From Cladopsammia gracilis (taxonomy: Eukaryota > Cnidaria > Anthozoa > Scleractinia > Dendrophylliidae), in contig JAJGOT010000034.1 of the NCBI GenBank assembly GCA_022457155.1, forward strand, positions 2,537,501 through 2,601,500: a DNA stretch of 64,000 nucleotides, written 5' to 3'. Both the position numbers and the translations under genes were made by a program. Shown one piece after another: positions 9,694 to 22,300 of this stretch. Under the pieces are notes generated by a model. It saw only the letters and a list, made by a program, of their open reading frames with translations. It was not told the DNA's origin and ran no database searches. Positions within the stretch are counted from its first letter, which is position 1; the number at the start of each line of letters is the position of its first letter.

Positions 9694-10950
9694 TATACGC
9701 GAAGCAATGTCTTTGATTTCAAACTCAGTATGAAAAATTAAAACCGATCTGTGGACTTCAAATGAATTTTTTCAAACTTCGGTAAACGTTACAGCACGGT
9801 ATATGTTTCTAAATGTGAAGCCATTCGAGAAAGCGCCAACCTTTTAATCAATTCATCTAAACTCTTAATCTCAAAAACACTTCATACAAAAACACTTAGC
9901 CGCAGGCTACAAACTGACTTGAAACAGAAGTTTTTTTCTGGAGAAACAAAAGTGAATTTATAAGTCGAGCAGGCTTGCAGCCAGGCAGCCCGACTAATAA
10001 GGTATGAGAAAAGGACAAAGGGACAAGAAGATAATTTACTTGTGGATCCAATGTAAAATCTCCACGAAGTAGAACATTTACCGTAACGGAAATCCTACTT
10101 TTGTGGCAAAGAAATTTTAAAAGCTTTCAATACTACCGAGCCAAAAAGAGCAGAGGGATTTTCCAAACCTTATTACATCGAGAGAACCCGGCGAAAGAAA
10201 AAGTGAAGGTGAAGATCAATTCTTAGTTTGCACATAACGTCTTCAAAATTCAAATATCTAAAGTATACATCCTGACAAAGCTGTTTCTAACACAGTATGT
10301 GGATACCAGTGTTATAATCTTTCACAAAAAGTTTCAGATTTGAACGATGTTTTGCTTCCGGTTTATAAAGGTTTTAAATGTGTTTCAGATAAGCCATGAA
10401 AATAAACAAAATTGAACCAGTTAAAAGTTATTTTTGTGCTGTAGATACTTACAAGCCAATTTAATGGAACTTTAATATTTTGTGATGATATTTTTTTTGT
10501 AATTTAGACGTTGAATTTTTGGCCGCCATGTTGGTGCCTATAGGTGTCCAAGATGTCTGCTCCATGCTAAAAATGTCCAACACTCGTTCGCCTATAACTC
10601 TTGAACGAAATGCTCTTGCGCTTTTCAAAATTTGGCCCAGATGTGTAGTTGTAAACTCTTTTCTATTCCATAAACATTTTGGAATTGAAATCTGTTGTTT
10701 AATGCTTCTGAATTTTGATATGACGTAAGTGAAAACCAACAATATCATTTCACAGCTCGAGTCGGTCATGATAACTTATGCAATATTAAATCGAGAACAA
10801 CAGGATACGTGAACACAATTCGAAACGGCGTTACTTAGACGTCCTTTTCCGGTAAAGCGAAGGAAATAGGAGATGTCTCCGCGCAGGCTATATTTCTTTT
10901 TATTACATCCTTTTCGAAATTACTGGTGATTCTTGCAATCTGATTGGCTC
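9694..10950. other. Intergenic, nothing recognised
   Basis: Contains open frames of ~100 codons on the minus strand (10461-10769) with no homology recognised, no splice context and an AT-rich composition like the flanks. Confidence 0.4.
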
Positions 10951-11132
10951 TCAGCAGTGCGATTTATTCCCGAATCGTACTATTTTTTGCTCCAAACTGC
11001 ATGTTTTTTTCAGCAGTGCGGTTTATTCCCGAATCGCACTGGTTTTTTTTTTTGCTCTAAATGGCATCTTTTTCTCAGCAGTGCGATTTATTCCCAAATT
11101 GCACTATTTTTTGCTCTAAATCGCATCTATAA
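10951..11132 (+). repeat. Tandem repeat, three units of ~62 bp
   Basis: Each unit has cagcagtgcg, tttattccc, aatcgcact and tttttgctc. Units start near 10951, 11013 and 11078. Confidence 0.8.
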
Positions 11133-11192
11133 GTCGCATCAATATTGGTACTGACTAAAATCCTGTATTTGGGCAATTCAATTGTAATAAAG

Positions 11193-11306
11193 TGGTAATT
11201 GAACTTCGTGTCGTGCAATTTTGGTCTGAAATCATACCTGTGATTTCAAATGGAAATCACGCATATGATTTCAGACCAAATTGCACTCCACTCAGTTCAA
11301 TTACCA
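11193..11306. mobile_element. 114-bp foldback MITE
   Basis: Arms TGGTAATTGAACT... and ...AGTTCAATTACCA with ttggtctgaaatcat inside, about 44 bp each around a short loop. Confidence 0.7.
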
Positions 11307-11339
11307 TTATGAATTTGGAAAGGGCAAAATATATACGCA

Positions 11340-11480
11340 AGCCTTTTGCACTGATCAGAGGAAATTTCAAGAAGTCTACAGCTGATAGCTGGAAGGAAGG
11401 AAGCAGGAGTGAAAAATTGCATATTTGTCCCCATCTATGATAACTCGTTTAACACTTCGCTTATTCACGAGTTAAAAACC
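11340..11480 (+). repeat. Fragment of dispersed foldback family (see 13399-13637)
   Basis: Shares aagtctacagctga, gtgaaaaattgcatatttg and the end ttcacgagttaaaaa with the fuller copies at 13399-13637 and, inverted, 27195-27435. Confidence 0.6.
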
Positions 11481-11767
11481 AGAAATGCTATCCGAGACCT
11501 CCTGACCTTGGGGGGTGGGTGTGCTTCATTTGACAAGTCCAAACGGCCCATTTGTGAAGCCGTAACCGCCTACTTATTACCAATGTCATCCTTGTTACAG
11601 TTGTTACCAATGTTAACCTTGTCACCGTTAAACGCATGTACGCATCTAACCTTACTTGTCTAACCTACTCGATTACGTTGTGATGCGGAATAAATAGAGG
11701 TTACTTCACGGTTGGTGAGCGCGTACGATTTTTATTCACGAGTTGGGAAGAATCAACACCGTGAAGT

Positions 11768-12478
11768 AATTTGTTTATTATATGCATACTGAGATTTACA
11801 CAACAGAAAAACAAGATGAAACGATTAAATTATCAACACTTCAGTAGAAGGTTTCTTGGTTTATTGTCAGACTCAACTTTCAAGTGGAAAAATTCACCGA
11901 ATTCACACATCTAACAAAAATAACCACGACAATAATTTTTTCCAAAACTATAACAAGACTATACATAATAAGACACTTAACGACAAAAACAAAGCAAGTT
12001 TGCGTACCTGTGTTTTGAAGTTTTTGCCGCTTTGATAACAACAACAAATGGCGAGAGTTCAAACTTGCTTGCACGTTTGGCGATTTAATTGCTTTTTTTA
12101 GCTTCTTTTAGCCTTATTCTTTCTCCTGTTAAACGTATATCTTCCCTTTCAGCAAAATCTGTTAAAGTTCTTTTCTTTAGGTCCGCAGAAATCCGCATTT
12201 TTCATTGAAGTGACGGAACTTTAAACCCTTTTGTCGCCATGAATGAATTTCTTCGAGGCCTTCAAGGAGGGCGAAGGCACACTGAATGGCGGGAATTCCC
12301 GCGTACGATTTTTGTCACTAGTGAAAAATGTCGTATCGCGATTCTGATTGGTCATACGATATTCTTCACTAGTGAGGAAAATCGTATGACCAATAGGATG
12401 GCTTGTCATACGTGAAGGGACGATTTTTATCTCATAGTTTTCTGGTGTGTAAATCTCAGTATGTATATAATAAATGAA
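11768..12478. repeat. Inverted-repeat-bounded segment, possible DNA transposon relic
   Basis: atatgcatactgagatttacac near 11780 is inverted near 12446-12470. Inside, a second palindrome with cactagtgaa (12316-12326, 12367-12377) occurs. No transposase is recognisable. Confidence 0.5.
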
Positions 12479-13083
12479 GTTGAATCCACGACATGTAGTC
12501 TTTGTCCATAGGTGCGGTTTTCCAGCTTGTGGTCAGATTCCACTACCCAGATGGCGGCAGCTCTCAGGTTCGGGGCATGACCTAAATTTTGTTTCTAAAA
12601 CGCGGAATGAAAAACAGACATGTTTTTGTAATTCATCGTTCTCGTAACAAAATTTGCTTTATTTTAACTTTTACAAATGACTCCCGGTCCGCCATCCACT
12701 TAGTATAAAAAGAGCGGTACATGTTTACGATTCACGCGAAAGGAGCCTTTGATTTTACAGTGGAAAAACCTACCATCGCAGTTAATCATTTGCTACTGAT
12801 TTTAGCACATTTAGCTGATTTAGGTATTTTGATCTTTGACATTTTACCATATGTTTTCTTGTTACCGGCCTGTACGTGCTTTGCCATATTATCAATGTTA
12901 ACTGCTGCACAGAGAGCCAAACCCCCGTGGCCAAAGCGAAGTATTGTAGTTAAAATGTAGCCAAGCAATCGATTTCGGCTCGATTGTCGGCAATCTCCAT
13001 GCTTAAATCCTCCTTAATTGGTCTCTGTTCTCGAAACCTTTAAAACACACAGAAATCACTCAGAATAAATGATTTTCAGCTAT
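12479..13083. other. 3' flank of UBR4
   Basis: No gene recognised. Overlapping 60-80 codon frames at 12721-12968 on both strands mirror each other and lack support. Confidence 0.4.
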
Positions 13084-13089
13084 TTTATT
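13084..13089 (-). terminator. Candidate polyadenylation signal for UBR4
   Basis: AATAAA on the minus strand, about 150 bases past the stop. It is the first perfect hexamer after the coding end, so the 3' UTR would be short. No transcript evidence is available to confirm it. Confidence 0.5.
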
Positions 13090-13239
13090 GCGATCTCTTG
13101 CATAACATTAGTTAACCTAACTATGATATTGCCTTCAGGCGTTTCTATCAGCTTCATTTTCAAGATTATTTTTTTTAAACTTTTCAGAACATTTGTGACT
13201 GCGAAAATAAAAAACGATTCCTCCATTCGATGCGACATT

Positions 13240-13307
13240 TCACTTTGGAAGTAAGGCCAGGGTCTCGGAAATAAAATTGTCCGGCTCAGGAACGTCAGAC
13301 AGCATCC
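13240..13307 (-). CDS. UBR4: UBR4 exon 77, terminal coding exon
   Basis: A split Gly codon, then [21 protein letters not shown] and TGA stop at 13240-13242. It aligns with the last residues of vertebrate UBR4 and ends one residue from the same point. Acceptor tcattgtag, phase 1 in. Confidence 0.95.
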
Positions 13308-16300
13308 CTACAATGAAACAAAGAGAAGGAGTCAAGCAGATTTTATAAATATTATCCCATTGTACTCCCAGATAAAAATCAAAGGCTCCTATGAGCCAAC
13401 TCGTGAATACAAAACAACCTTCGGACCCTCCCCTGTCCTAGGCGCTTTGCTCCATCGTCCCCCAACCCCCAGCGTCCAACACGGCACCCTCCCTTCCCTC
13501 CATCGCCGTCCCCATGGGTAAGGTAGATGACCATTACGTATTGCGGGCTCGATGTTTACAGCCGATCGACCGAGTGAAAATTTGCATATTTTGCCCCGAA
13601 TGCTGTAACTCGTTCAACGCTCGCGTGTTCACGAGTTAAAAATAGAGTCATGACATGGTTCCAACTTATGAATATGAGTCTTGTGTGCGTGATAATCCGC
13701 ATGAAAGCAACACCGAGCCGTACTATTGTTCTTCAATATTTCGTAATAGCACATTCTTGGAAAGTTTTTTCTTTGATATGACTCTTATTTCTCAGAACTA
13801 ATCATGAACTCGAATTACTGCATATTTGCAGACTCCATCAGTTGCTTTAGAATAGGACTTATGCATGTTATGTCACCAGCTTAAAATTCACCATCAAGCC
13901 TCGTTTGTATGAAACCTTTGACAACTTCACGTTGCTATTGAGTGGGTATTCGTCACAACTTTGCTCTTTTGAGAATTGGAAATGTTGTGGTGCAATTTTG
14001 TCCGTGGTACAAATTTTATATTCTATTGTTTTTGGGTATGATAATGAATGAAAATGTATGTAAATGAGTTTTAAACAGGAAAATAAAATTTGCATCAAGG
14101 ATAAAATTGCACCACAACATATACATTGACGAGATTGTAACAGGTTTAGACTTCGAAAGCGAGGTTTGGCGGTGAAATTAGCACAATGGCGACCATAAGG
14201 TACCAACCTGCCACATCAAACAACTCGGCAATGGACTCTGATGGCAGAAGATCCGTTTGGTAAAAGGACAGAATCTGTCAAAGAAAACAAATCATCAGGT
14301 TTTGCTGTACAACTAACTCTAACCAACCAGAACGATTATGCCGTATTTTTGCATGTTATAAGGTTACATCCAAATTATAAAATTGCAGTATCCTTCGCGT
14401 GCAGTCCAATGTTTCCTTTTGGGCACCTTTAAAATACGCACAGTTCATCTGATTACGGAGACAGTAGTATAAGTAATATGACAACATACTGTTGGAAATA
14501 ACTGGGGAAAAATACCCATCTCTTTGTACTCAACTGCAGCCAAAACTCTCTGAGTAGGTGCTCTCTTAAGCGGACACTAAGACACCTTGAACAAAACACG
14601 GTTTGAACTCTCCAATTACGAGTTTCATGCCCGCAATCGGTCAGTTGCCTCTCGAGGGCGCATGTGTCCGCTTAATCATCTAGTATTAACAAATATACAG
14701 TCAAAACTCTTGCCTTGTCACAGCCCTTCAACACCGTCTCGTCGTTGTTTCTAATATGATCCAGCATGCCCTGCGGCCATGCACTGTCATCCGCTGCCAG
14801 ATGTTTCTGAAGAACAAACAGTTAAAAAAGAGATAAGTTAACAACTAAGACAAGTGTATGCCGCACGGTATCACGAGCGCGAGTAACAGGTAAAAAACAG
14901 TTCTCGTATAAATTTTAGTTGAACAGCTGCCGCAGATTAAGAACTTCAGTCACGGCTTTAAGTTCTTTCTTTCTAACCTTTAGGTAAAATTCTAAATGGT
15001 AACCATTGAAAATGAAGCCTCTTTGATACTGATTTCCTCTTGACCGCTTGGTTCTCAATATTTTCAAAAGGAAATATACATACATTTTTTTAATAAAAAG
15101 CTTCTACTAACGACGATTTTTTTTATTTTTTTTTTAACTTCAATTTATTCAATGGGTTCATAATTACACAATCGCTAAAATTTTAATAGAACGATATAAG
15201 CTAACTGAGCCTGGAAATAGCTCGCTGAAAACCGTCGAAACTCCGTCCGCCATTATTCGGTACGCAAAGCTCAAACCGGCAATTAATCTAGAAACCGGTC
15301 TTACGCAACTATCTTCTTGTACGTTTACAAAAACATCTTCGCTTAAAGCAGGTCCTAGAACCACTGAAATAACAAAGGCCTTGTCTATGCGAGATCAGCC
15401 TTTCCACACAATGAAGCAGCCCCCGGGAAGCAGCCTTTTTGGGGTTGAATGGATGACGTCATCCAAACGTTTTGACCATTTGAATTAAGTAATGATCCGC
15501 ATAAGAAGGACAGTGGTGAACGGCAATGCACGATGGAATGTCAACTATTTTCATTGTTACAGCTAGTGATCTTATTGGCCTAGACTAAAAAACCGTTAAA
15601 ACGTTAAGATTCAAGGTGCATAAAGTCTAAATTTTTTAAGGTTTCAAGTATTTTGAGACCCAATTGCACAACTGCAATTTTTAAAAGATATTGTATTTGG
15701 GGAACTTCATTAAAGAAGCAAAATTAGTAGCTATTGTCTTCTGCTGTTCTGATTAGTTAAGCACAAACATTTCCTAAAATATATTTGACGCAAATGGATT
15801 TTCTGTATTTTTATAATGAAATATAATTATTAACCATGAGCCCCTGCTCTATTCTTAAAATCAAGATATTCTATGTGGGAAAGAGCCAATGCCGCAAAAC
15901 AATGAAGTTTACTATAGTTCTTATGTGAAGCATTACTTAAGTAATGGCGAAGCTAAACATTACGTTTGAAATAAGCTGTCTTCCTATTGGGATTTCAACT
16001 TATAAATTTGAAATGGAAAGTATTGAGCACTTCTACTTGCCAAAACTGAAAAGACAGGGGAAGGCAGTAGCACTTTAAACCAATGTTTTATGCCACTCAA
16101 TATCATTAACAAATACATTTTACAGTCTACTAAGAATATTAAATCTTCCTGTGAAGCAGGCTTCCCTTCCGATTTCGCTTACCTTCAGGAGTTGATGCAG
16201 CTTATCGATCAGCGTAAAGAACATGATATAGGATCGGTAAACAGAGAACTGAGCTGGAGTCAGATCAGAGATCCTGTGAAAAGCACAAAGACGGAATGGC

Positions 16301-19300
16301 AAATTGTGAGCTACATATGTGTCATCACTGATCAGACGTGAGTTGTGCAGGTTTAGTTGGAAAAGGACACTGTATTCTAGTCTAGTCAGCTTCTAAGATA
16401 ATAAGCCTTCCAAATATACGTTTTCGGGCATGTTATTATGTTTAGTTCTTACAAAAGATGTAATTTGTTAGATTACAATACCACAGAGCATGTCTCCTAT
16501 TACCTATTACGGTATGTTCAAAAAGTGTTTTTTTTGCGTTTAATGTTTGCGTAACGGGTTTTGAGTCATATCGCGAGAGACATGGTTGCTTGTTCGTAGG
16601 TGCTTATATGGAATAAGCTCCAATTCTCTTCAACATGCATTCCCCACTTCAGAAAACCCTTCGATTCACGCATTTTACTAAGAGATTTGACAACATTTTC
16701 ACAAGAACCAAGACACCGTGTAAAATGAAATTAACGAAAGTTATACTTGGAAGCTCCGGTGGGGGACAGATGGCGAGCATGCGCAGTGACAACAAGCCTT
16801 TTTAGGAAAGTGATCTTCGATTGGTTCCACTGCTCCAAGGAGTACACAAACAGCGACAACAATGTCAAGTACAGTGGACTGTCAACCTGAAACAACAAAG
16901 CAATGAACTCAGTGAGATTCTAGACTAAGCTGATACAGACTGCTTCTTTTTTGCTTGGCCCATGGATGGCTAGACTTGCCACAAGTCGACCTCACGAGTT
17001 TCACAGTAAAGCGAGCGAAGTGAGCTTTTGAGGCCGCGAATTGGCCGAGCGAGCGACGAAGTCGCGAGAGGTCGACTTGTCTCGCTTGAAGGGTTTTCAT
17101 TTGCGTTTCGCGCCAAAAATGGGGAGTGGCATGACTTGTCAATGTCATCGATTATTGTTTCGAAGCCGACCCCGTTTTGAATTTCAACTGCAAGTCACGT
17201 TTCATTGCGCCTAATACCTTGTGATTGACAGTTCTGTCCCCAAGGGCTACTCTTGGCTACTCTGATTGGTCTAAGCGCAGCGACCCGTTTTTGGGTCGCT
17301 AAAAATGGCGCCAATCAAGTGTGAAAAGTCCTTCGTCCGGCGGACTATAAATATAAGACGAAGGACTTTATTGAAAGTCTAATGGCTGGCTTGCCTGCAA
17401 GCTGCAAGATAAACAGCAAACTGATCTAAAAGGAAAGGAGCTGAACTGTAAGTGTAACATATATTTATTAATGTGTATGAAAGCGAACTTGGGGCAATGT
17501 CACCTATTTTTATTGTCACTTTGAAAAACCAAACACATATCAATGGAAACCTAAAAATAAGGTTCAATTTTGTTAAAAATTACTCTTTCAGTGCACAGAA
17601 AAAAGTCTTAATTGTTTTTGACTGCGGATGGCCAGGATGAAAATGGATTGCAACTTGAAAAAATTGGCCAATTATTTCAAGTTGTCCCCGTTCGCCTCGG
17701 AAAAATCGCCAAAAAAAAAAAGAAAATTATGGATTGTTCTTTTTTTCGAGTAATCACTCTATGTTTTCGTCTCAGTGCTCTAAGAGCAATTTCATGTTTG
17801 CCGGTAGTTTGTTAAAATTTTTGTGCAGTTTTAACCAAAACTCAACAAACTCCACGTGACATTGCCCCTTCAAGTGCTGATTGACGATGTGACCATTGAA
17901 TTGAAAGCTCTCCAGCTTGCCGTTGTTATGATACTGCTTATTACTCAGCACAGTAGAACCGCCACCCTTAGAAAATAATTCCTTAAGTATCGTAGAAAGG
18001 TGGCCGTTACTGGAGGTTCGAACGTGTCAATGTCAAATGCGATTTTGCTAACTCAAAAACGTTGGCGAGAATAAAACAAGTTCTATTTGTTCCCAACAGA
18101 TGTCACGTCCACAGTTTGCCAACAAGTTTGTCGTGTGAACTACTGTGAAGGCGTCTTCATGTTGACTACGGAATATATACCTCGTATGATGATTCAATCC
18201 ATTTTTCAGGAGACATATCCAAAAAGGACTTCAGGTTCTTCTCCTCTCGACTCAGCTGGCGCGTTCTATAAAGAAATATGACAATTCTTAGCTATATTAG
18301 CAAAACCTGATAACAGGGCTCAAACGATTACAACCACTTACCAGCCAAATCTTGGTTTTTATTGTTCCCGTGTAACTTAAGGATATCCAATCGAAAGGAT
18401 GCCTACTCCCCTTAGAAAACCAGTTTTCAAGGTAGGATATGTTTAGGTATCACAAAGACATATGACATTTCAAAACGTTGGAGATATTAAATCACCCGCT
18501 TAACTACAACCTCCATAAAAAGGACAATTTGGCTAATGCTTACCATTTAAAATCTGTCAAAAGCCCCCATCAGACAGCTTCTCATTGTATTATCACTTTT
18601 CCTGAAAACACGCTTCACGCTTTGATTTACTAAGTTTTTTTCTCCCTTACTCGGAAGCAATATATACTGGTAAGAATAGATTTAAGGCCCTTACGTGTTT
18701 AGTACATAGAGGATCATGTGAATCGCATAGGGCACAAATTTGATGTTCGAGTCTCGGCCCCCGCCACCAGTGTCTTCGCTGAAAGACTTTTCAAAGGCAA
18801 ACCGCTGCAACAGCAGGCGCAGATCGTGAATGGAGGCATGATAAGTAGGCTCCAGATGACCTGTGCACTCTTGAATGTAACTGTTGTGTCTGAAAAAAAA
18901 ATATGAACTACAACGTTAACAAGAGAACGCGAGAACACCTTTTAAAGACATGTTTCGGCATAACTTATGCTATCTTCAGTTTTGTGAATAACTTCAGAAT
19001 AACTCTGTAAACAGTCAGACAAAAATGCTGACCAATCACCGCAAGTTTGCATTTCAAGGAACGGCAGCGATACAAACACTGAACTGGTAAAAGTATTCTT
19101 ACCTCGCCAAACAACTTGCAAATGCTGACTCGGAAACCTGAAAAGCAAATACAAACATCAACTAAAATCCTTAAGTGTGACCATTCAAATGAAAGCTACT
19201 GAGCAGTACTTTCCTGTGGTGCTGTTTATTATGCTGTACAAGGTGGTTCTAACTTTTGATTCTGCGGATAAAATCCTAAAGTGTGACCATTCAAATGAAA

Positions 19301-22300
19301 GTTACTGAGTAGTACTTTCCTGTGGTATTTTTTTTTTATACTGTACAAGTTGGTTCTAACTTTTCAGTGTAAAAGTGAATTTGGACTTTTTATCATGTTT
19401 GAACTTGATAGTATTATAAGTAGTCAATACCTGAGGACCCCAGATTGGCAGTAGGCCATTGCATTTAGTATTTGCATTCTGAAGTGCTGCACTTTCCCAT
19501 TCATCACGGCCACGGGCAAGTCTAATATGGAAAAACAGAATGTGAATGACAATATAATGCGTTGTTGAAAATAATAAATTCAAATTTCGAATCAGAAGCG
19601 ACAAGTCGAACCCAGTTCACCAAGGCTTGGGAGCAGAAGTAAATAGTTTTCACTGTGTAACATCTGTGTCGCGAAAACAAGGCTCCTGCATAAATTGCTG
19701 ACTAACTGCTTAGTTTTTGCTGTAATAGCAATTCTTAGAGAATATCGTACTTAGACACGTTTGGTAAGTTTTGGCCAAGAAAAGGTCGGAGATATTGCGT
19801 TCGAAAGAATCCAAAGTGCATGTTTTTGAAACCCAATTGGCGATTACTATCACTATCTGGATGTGTCACTTTAAAACTGCAAGAGTGTTACTCAGCTTTT
19901 ATTTCCATGCCAGCCGTCATAATTCAGTGGCAGATCCAGACTCCATCTTCAGGAGGGGAGGAGATGAATAAGAGGGCAGGGCGGAGTAAAAATGTTAGAA
20001 ACTGAAGTTGGTTTGCCAGATTGGAATGGAGCGGGGGGGGGGGGGGGGGGAGGGGGGGAGGGGGGGAGGGGGGGGAGGGGGAGGGGAGGGGAGGGCGTCC
20101 TCTAGATCGACCACTGCAAGCAAACACCCATGACAGAAGATTTCAACTCACCTCACAGCGGCCATATGACAGTCATAGTGAACAATATTGAAGTGGCTAA
20201 CAGTACAGTAACCCTATCGAATACAATAAAGTAAAAAAAATTAGTTAGATTTCAAAATGGCTTTAATTCGATAAAAGACAAAAAAAAAGTCAAACATCGG
20301 TTTATTTCTCTTTCAATTACAAGGTTATAGGCCTTTTTCATAAATGGCGGCTGATTAATTATTCTTTTATAATCATGCTAATCGGCCCTACTGGCCTCGT
20401 TAACATGTCCAAAATTCAAAATAATTTTTATTCTAAATGAGGCCAGTAAGGCTACACAAAACGGTCAGCATTAGATCCCATCCACCTAAACCACCTCGGA
20501 CACTTATTGAGAATTCTATAACGTAATGTCGACACTTAGAATTTTTTTTTTTTTTTTTAAGTGTAAAAAAGAAAATCTAAAATCCCCACTCAGGATTGAA
20601 CCTGTGACCTCAGCTAGGCTTAGGCTTACATAGCCTACCGTACCAGGGTACCACCTAGCTTCTCGGGTTGTTTAGGCCTACATTTAACAATATACAGCTA
20701 TTTCAATTAACGTTGTCGTATGAAAAAGGCAAAAAGCCAATACCGCAAGGTAGTATGGGATTTTTATGTAATGCTATTTACCCTAACCCATACTACCTTG
20801 CAGTCTTGGCTTTAAGCTTTTATCCGACAACGTTAATTGAAATAGCTGTAAACTGCTAACCCTAACCTCAACTGAAAGCTAACCAGTTACTCCGTTATAT
20901 AAGTCTCAATAAAGTGTCCGAGGTGGTTTAGGCGGATGGGATCTAATGCTAACCACACAAAACAATTAAAGCATATAATCCAAATATTGGAATTCTTGCC
21001 GTTTCCGTAAAGCACGATCAGGACTTTGTCATTAACACTATAATTAACAGAACTTGAAGTGTTAAGCAGAATCACCACTTCGCTCGATTACTAACCGCCT
21101 TTCGGGTAATGAGAAAGCCGAACCTGAGTGAGCGGCAGATTCGAACTTAAATCACCACTACAAAACAAACAGTACGAGGTACCTGTGTTTTACGCTGTTT
21201 GTTTTCAAACTCCTCCAGAATACATCTCTTAGTGAAGGTGTAGATACCAAGAACCTACAACAAAGCATCATGAAAAGTTAGTAGAGTGAATAACACGATA
21301 TTTGTTGCTCAACAAATGTTGAACGATGTTGTAACTTGTTGAATGAGCAGAAAACGCATTCATTGCATGGCCAGGGAAGTAGCACACAATGACACAATGC
21401 AGCAAATTTGAGGCCTGTAAAGCAAAATTCAGATCTGACAAGAAATAACAGAGAATATGGACTCATGTTAAACTTTTAGCTGTAAAACGTTTACTAAAAA
21501 CAACATCATCATCCACATGGCATCGACTATAACAGTAACGAACAAAACAGCAAAACACTGTACCTTTTGTGGGTGATATTTGTATCCTTCACGGCAGATA
21601 CAACAGGCCAGGCCGGATTCCTCATGGAGCTCTTCCATTTCACGAAGTATACTGGACGGTTTGGCGATAATCTTCCCTGCAGATGTTGTCTGAAAGACAG
21701 GTGGTACTTCACAATAAATGATTACAGTGATTTATGTAAAATAGACAGGATACTCGATCTCAACGTCCACTTTCTCTTGGTAGTAGTTTTGCATGGTAAT
21801 ATAGATTTTTCAGTAATTTATAAAATGAAATTTGGAATATTTCTTTATATTTGATTTTTGGCACTCTTGTTGGTTAAAAGGTTAACAAAATAAAAACACT
21901 TTTATACGCGAAAAATAAAAATAAAGTTCATTATTATTCGACTGTGACGTCATTTTACCTTATAAGGGAGAGAGAACACGCAAAATATCTGAGCGTATTA
22001 CACAGTAGATTGTCGTATTACACCTTAGCATCCCGGTTTCAAGACACAAACCATTATAAATACAAGAATTTCAGTCGAATAATAAATCCCTTATTCGATG
22101 GTTTTAGAGATAATACGTGCGGACATTTTACTCATTGCTCGCATTTTTTTCTCGCCCCTACGGGGCTCGAAAAAATACTACGCAACTCGTAAAATATCCG
22201 CACGTATTATCTGTTAAACCATCGAATAAGGTGTATATATTCCCGAGTGATCACCCACGACCATCACAGAACACTGTAACAATTTAAGAATCTTGGGAAA

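Larger units (their letters stand above)
20463..20954. mobile_element. 492-bp Mutator-like MITE with 9-bp target duplication
   Basis: Ends GGTCAGCATTAGATCCCATC and its near-inverse (one T/C difference) are about 50-60 bp long. Both sides carry ACACAAAAC (20454-20462, 20955-20963), a perfect 9-bp duplication typical of Mutator-like elements. Inside lie a tRNA-like SINE head and the second copy of the CAGCTATT MITE. It is in UBR4 intron 67. Confidence 0.85.

Noticed and set aside
12700..12960. TATA-like tataaaa followed by a 79-codon plus-strand frame
   Set aside because: The opposite strand has an equally long frame, no homology is recognised, and the site lies in the 3' flank of UBR4.
14699..14712. 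Donor at the GT following AAGA in UBR4 exon 75
   Set aside because: It adds two residues (Ala-Arg) absent from vertebrates and is a poor donor. The GC site two codons earlier fits both alignment and consensus.
15164..15364. 66-codon minus-strand frame in UBR4 intron 74
   Set aside because: No counterpart in UBR4, no splice signals at its ends, and exons 74 and 75 join in frame without it.
18300..18440. Donor-like gtaagt at 18340 suggesting an extra UBR4 exon
   Set aside because: Exons 71 and 72 already join perfectly to the vertebrate alignment, and the frame upstream of this donor contains stops.
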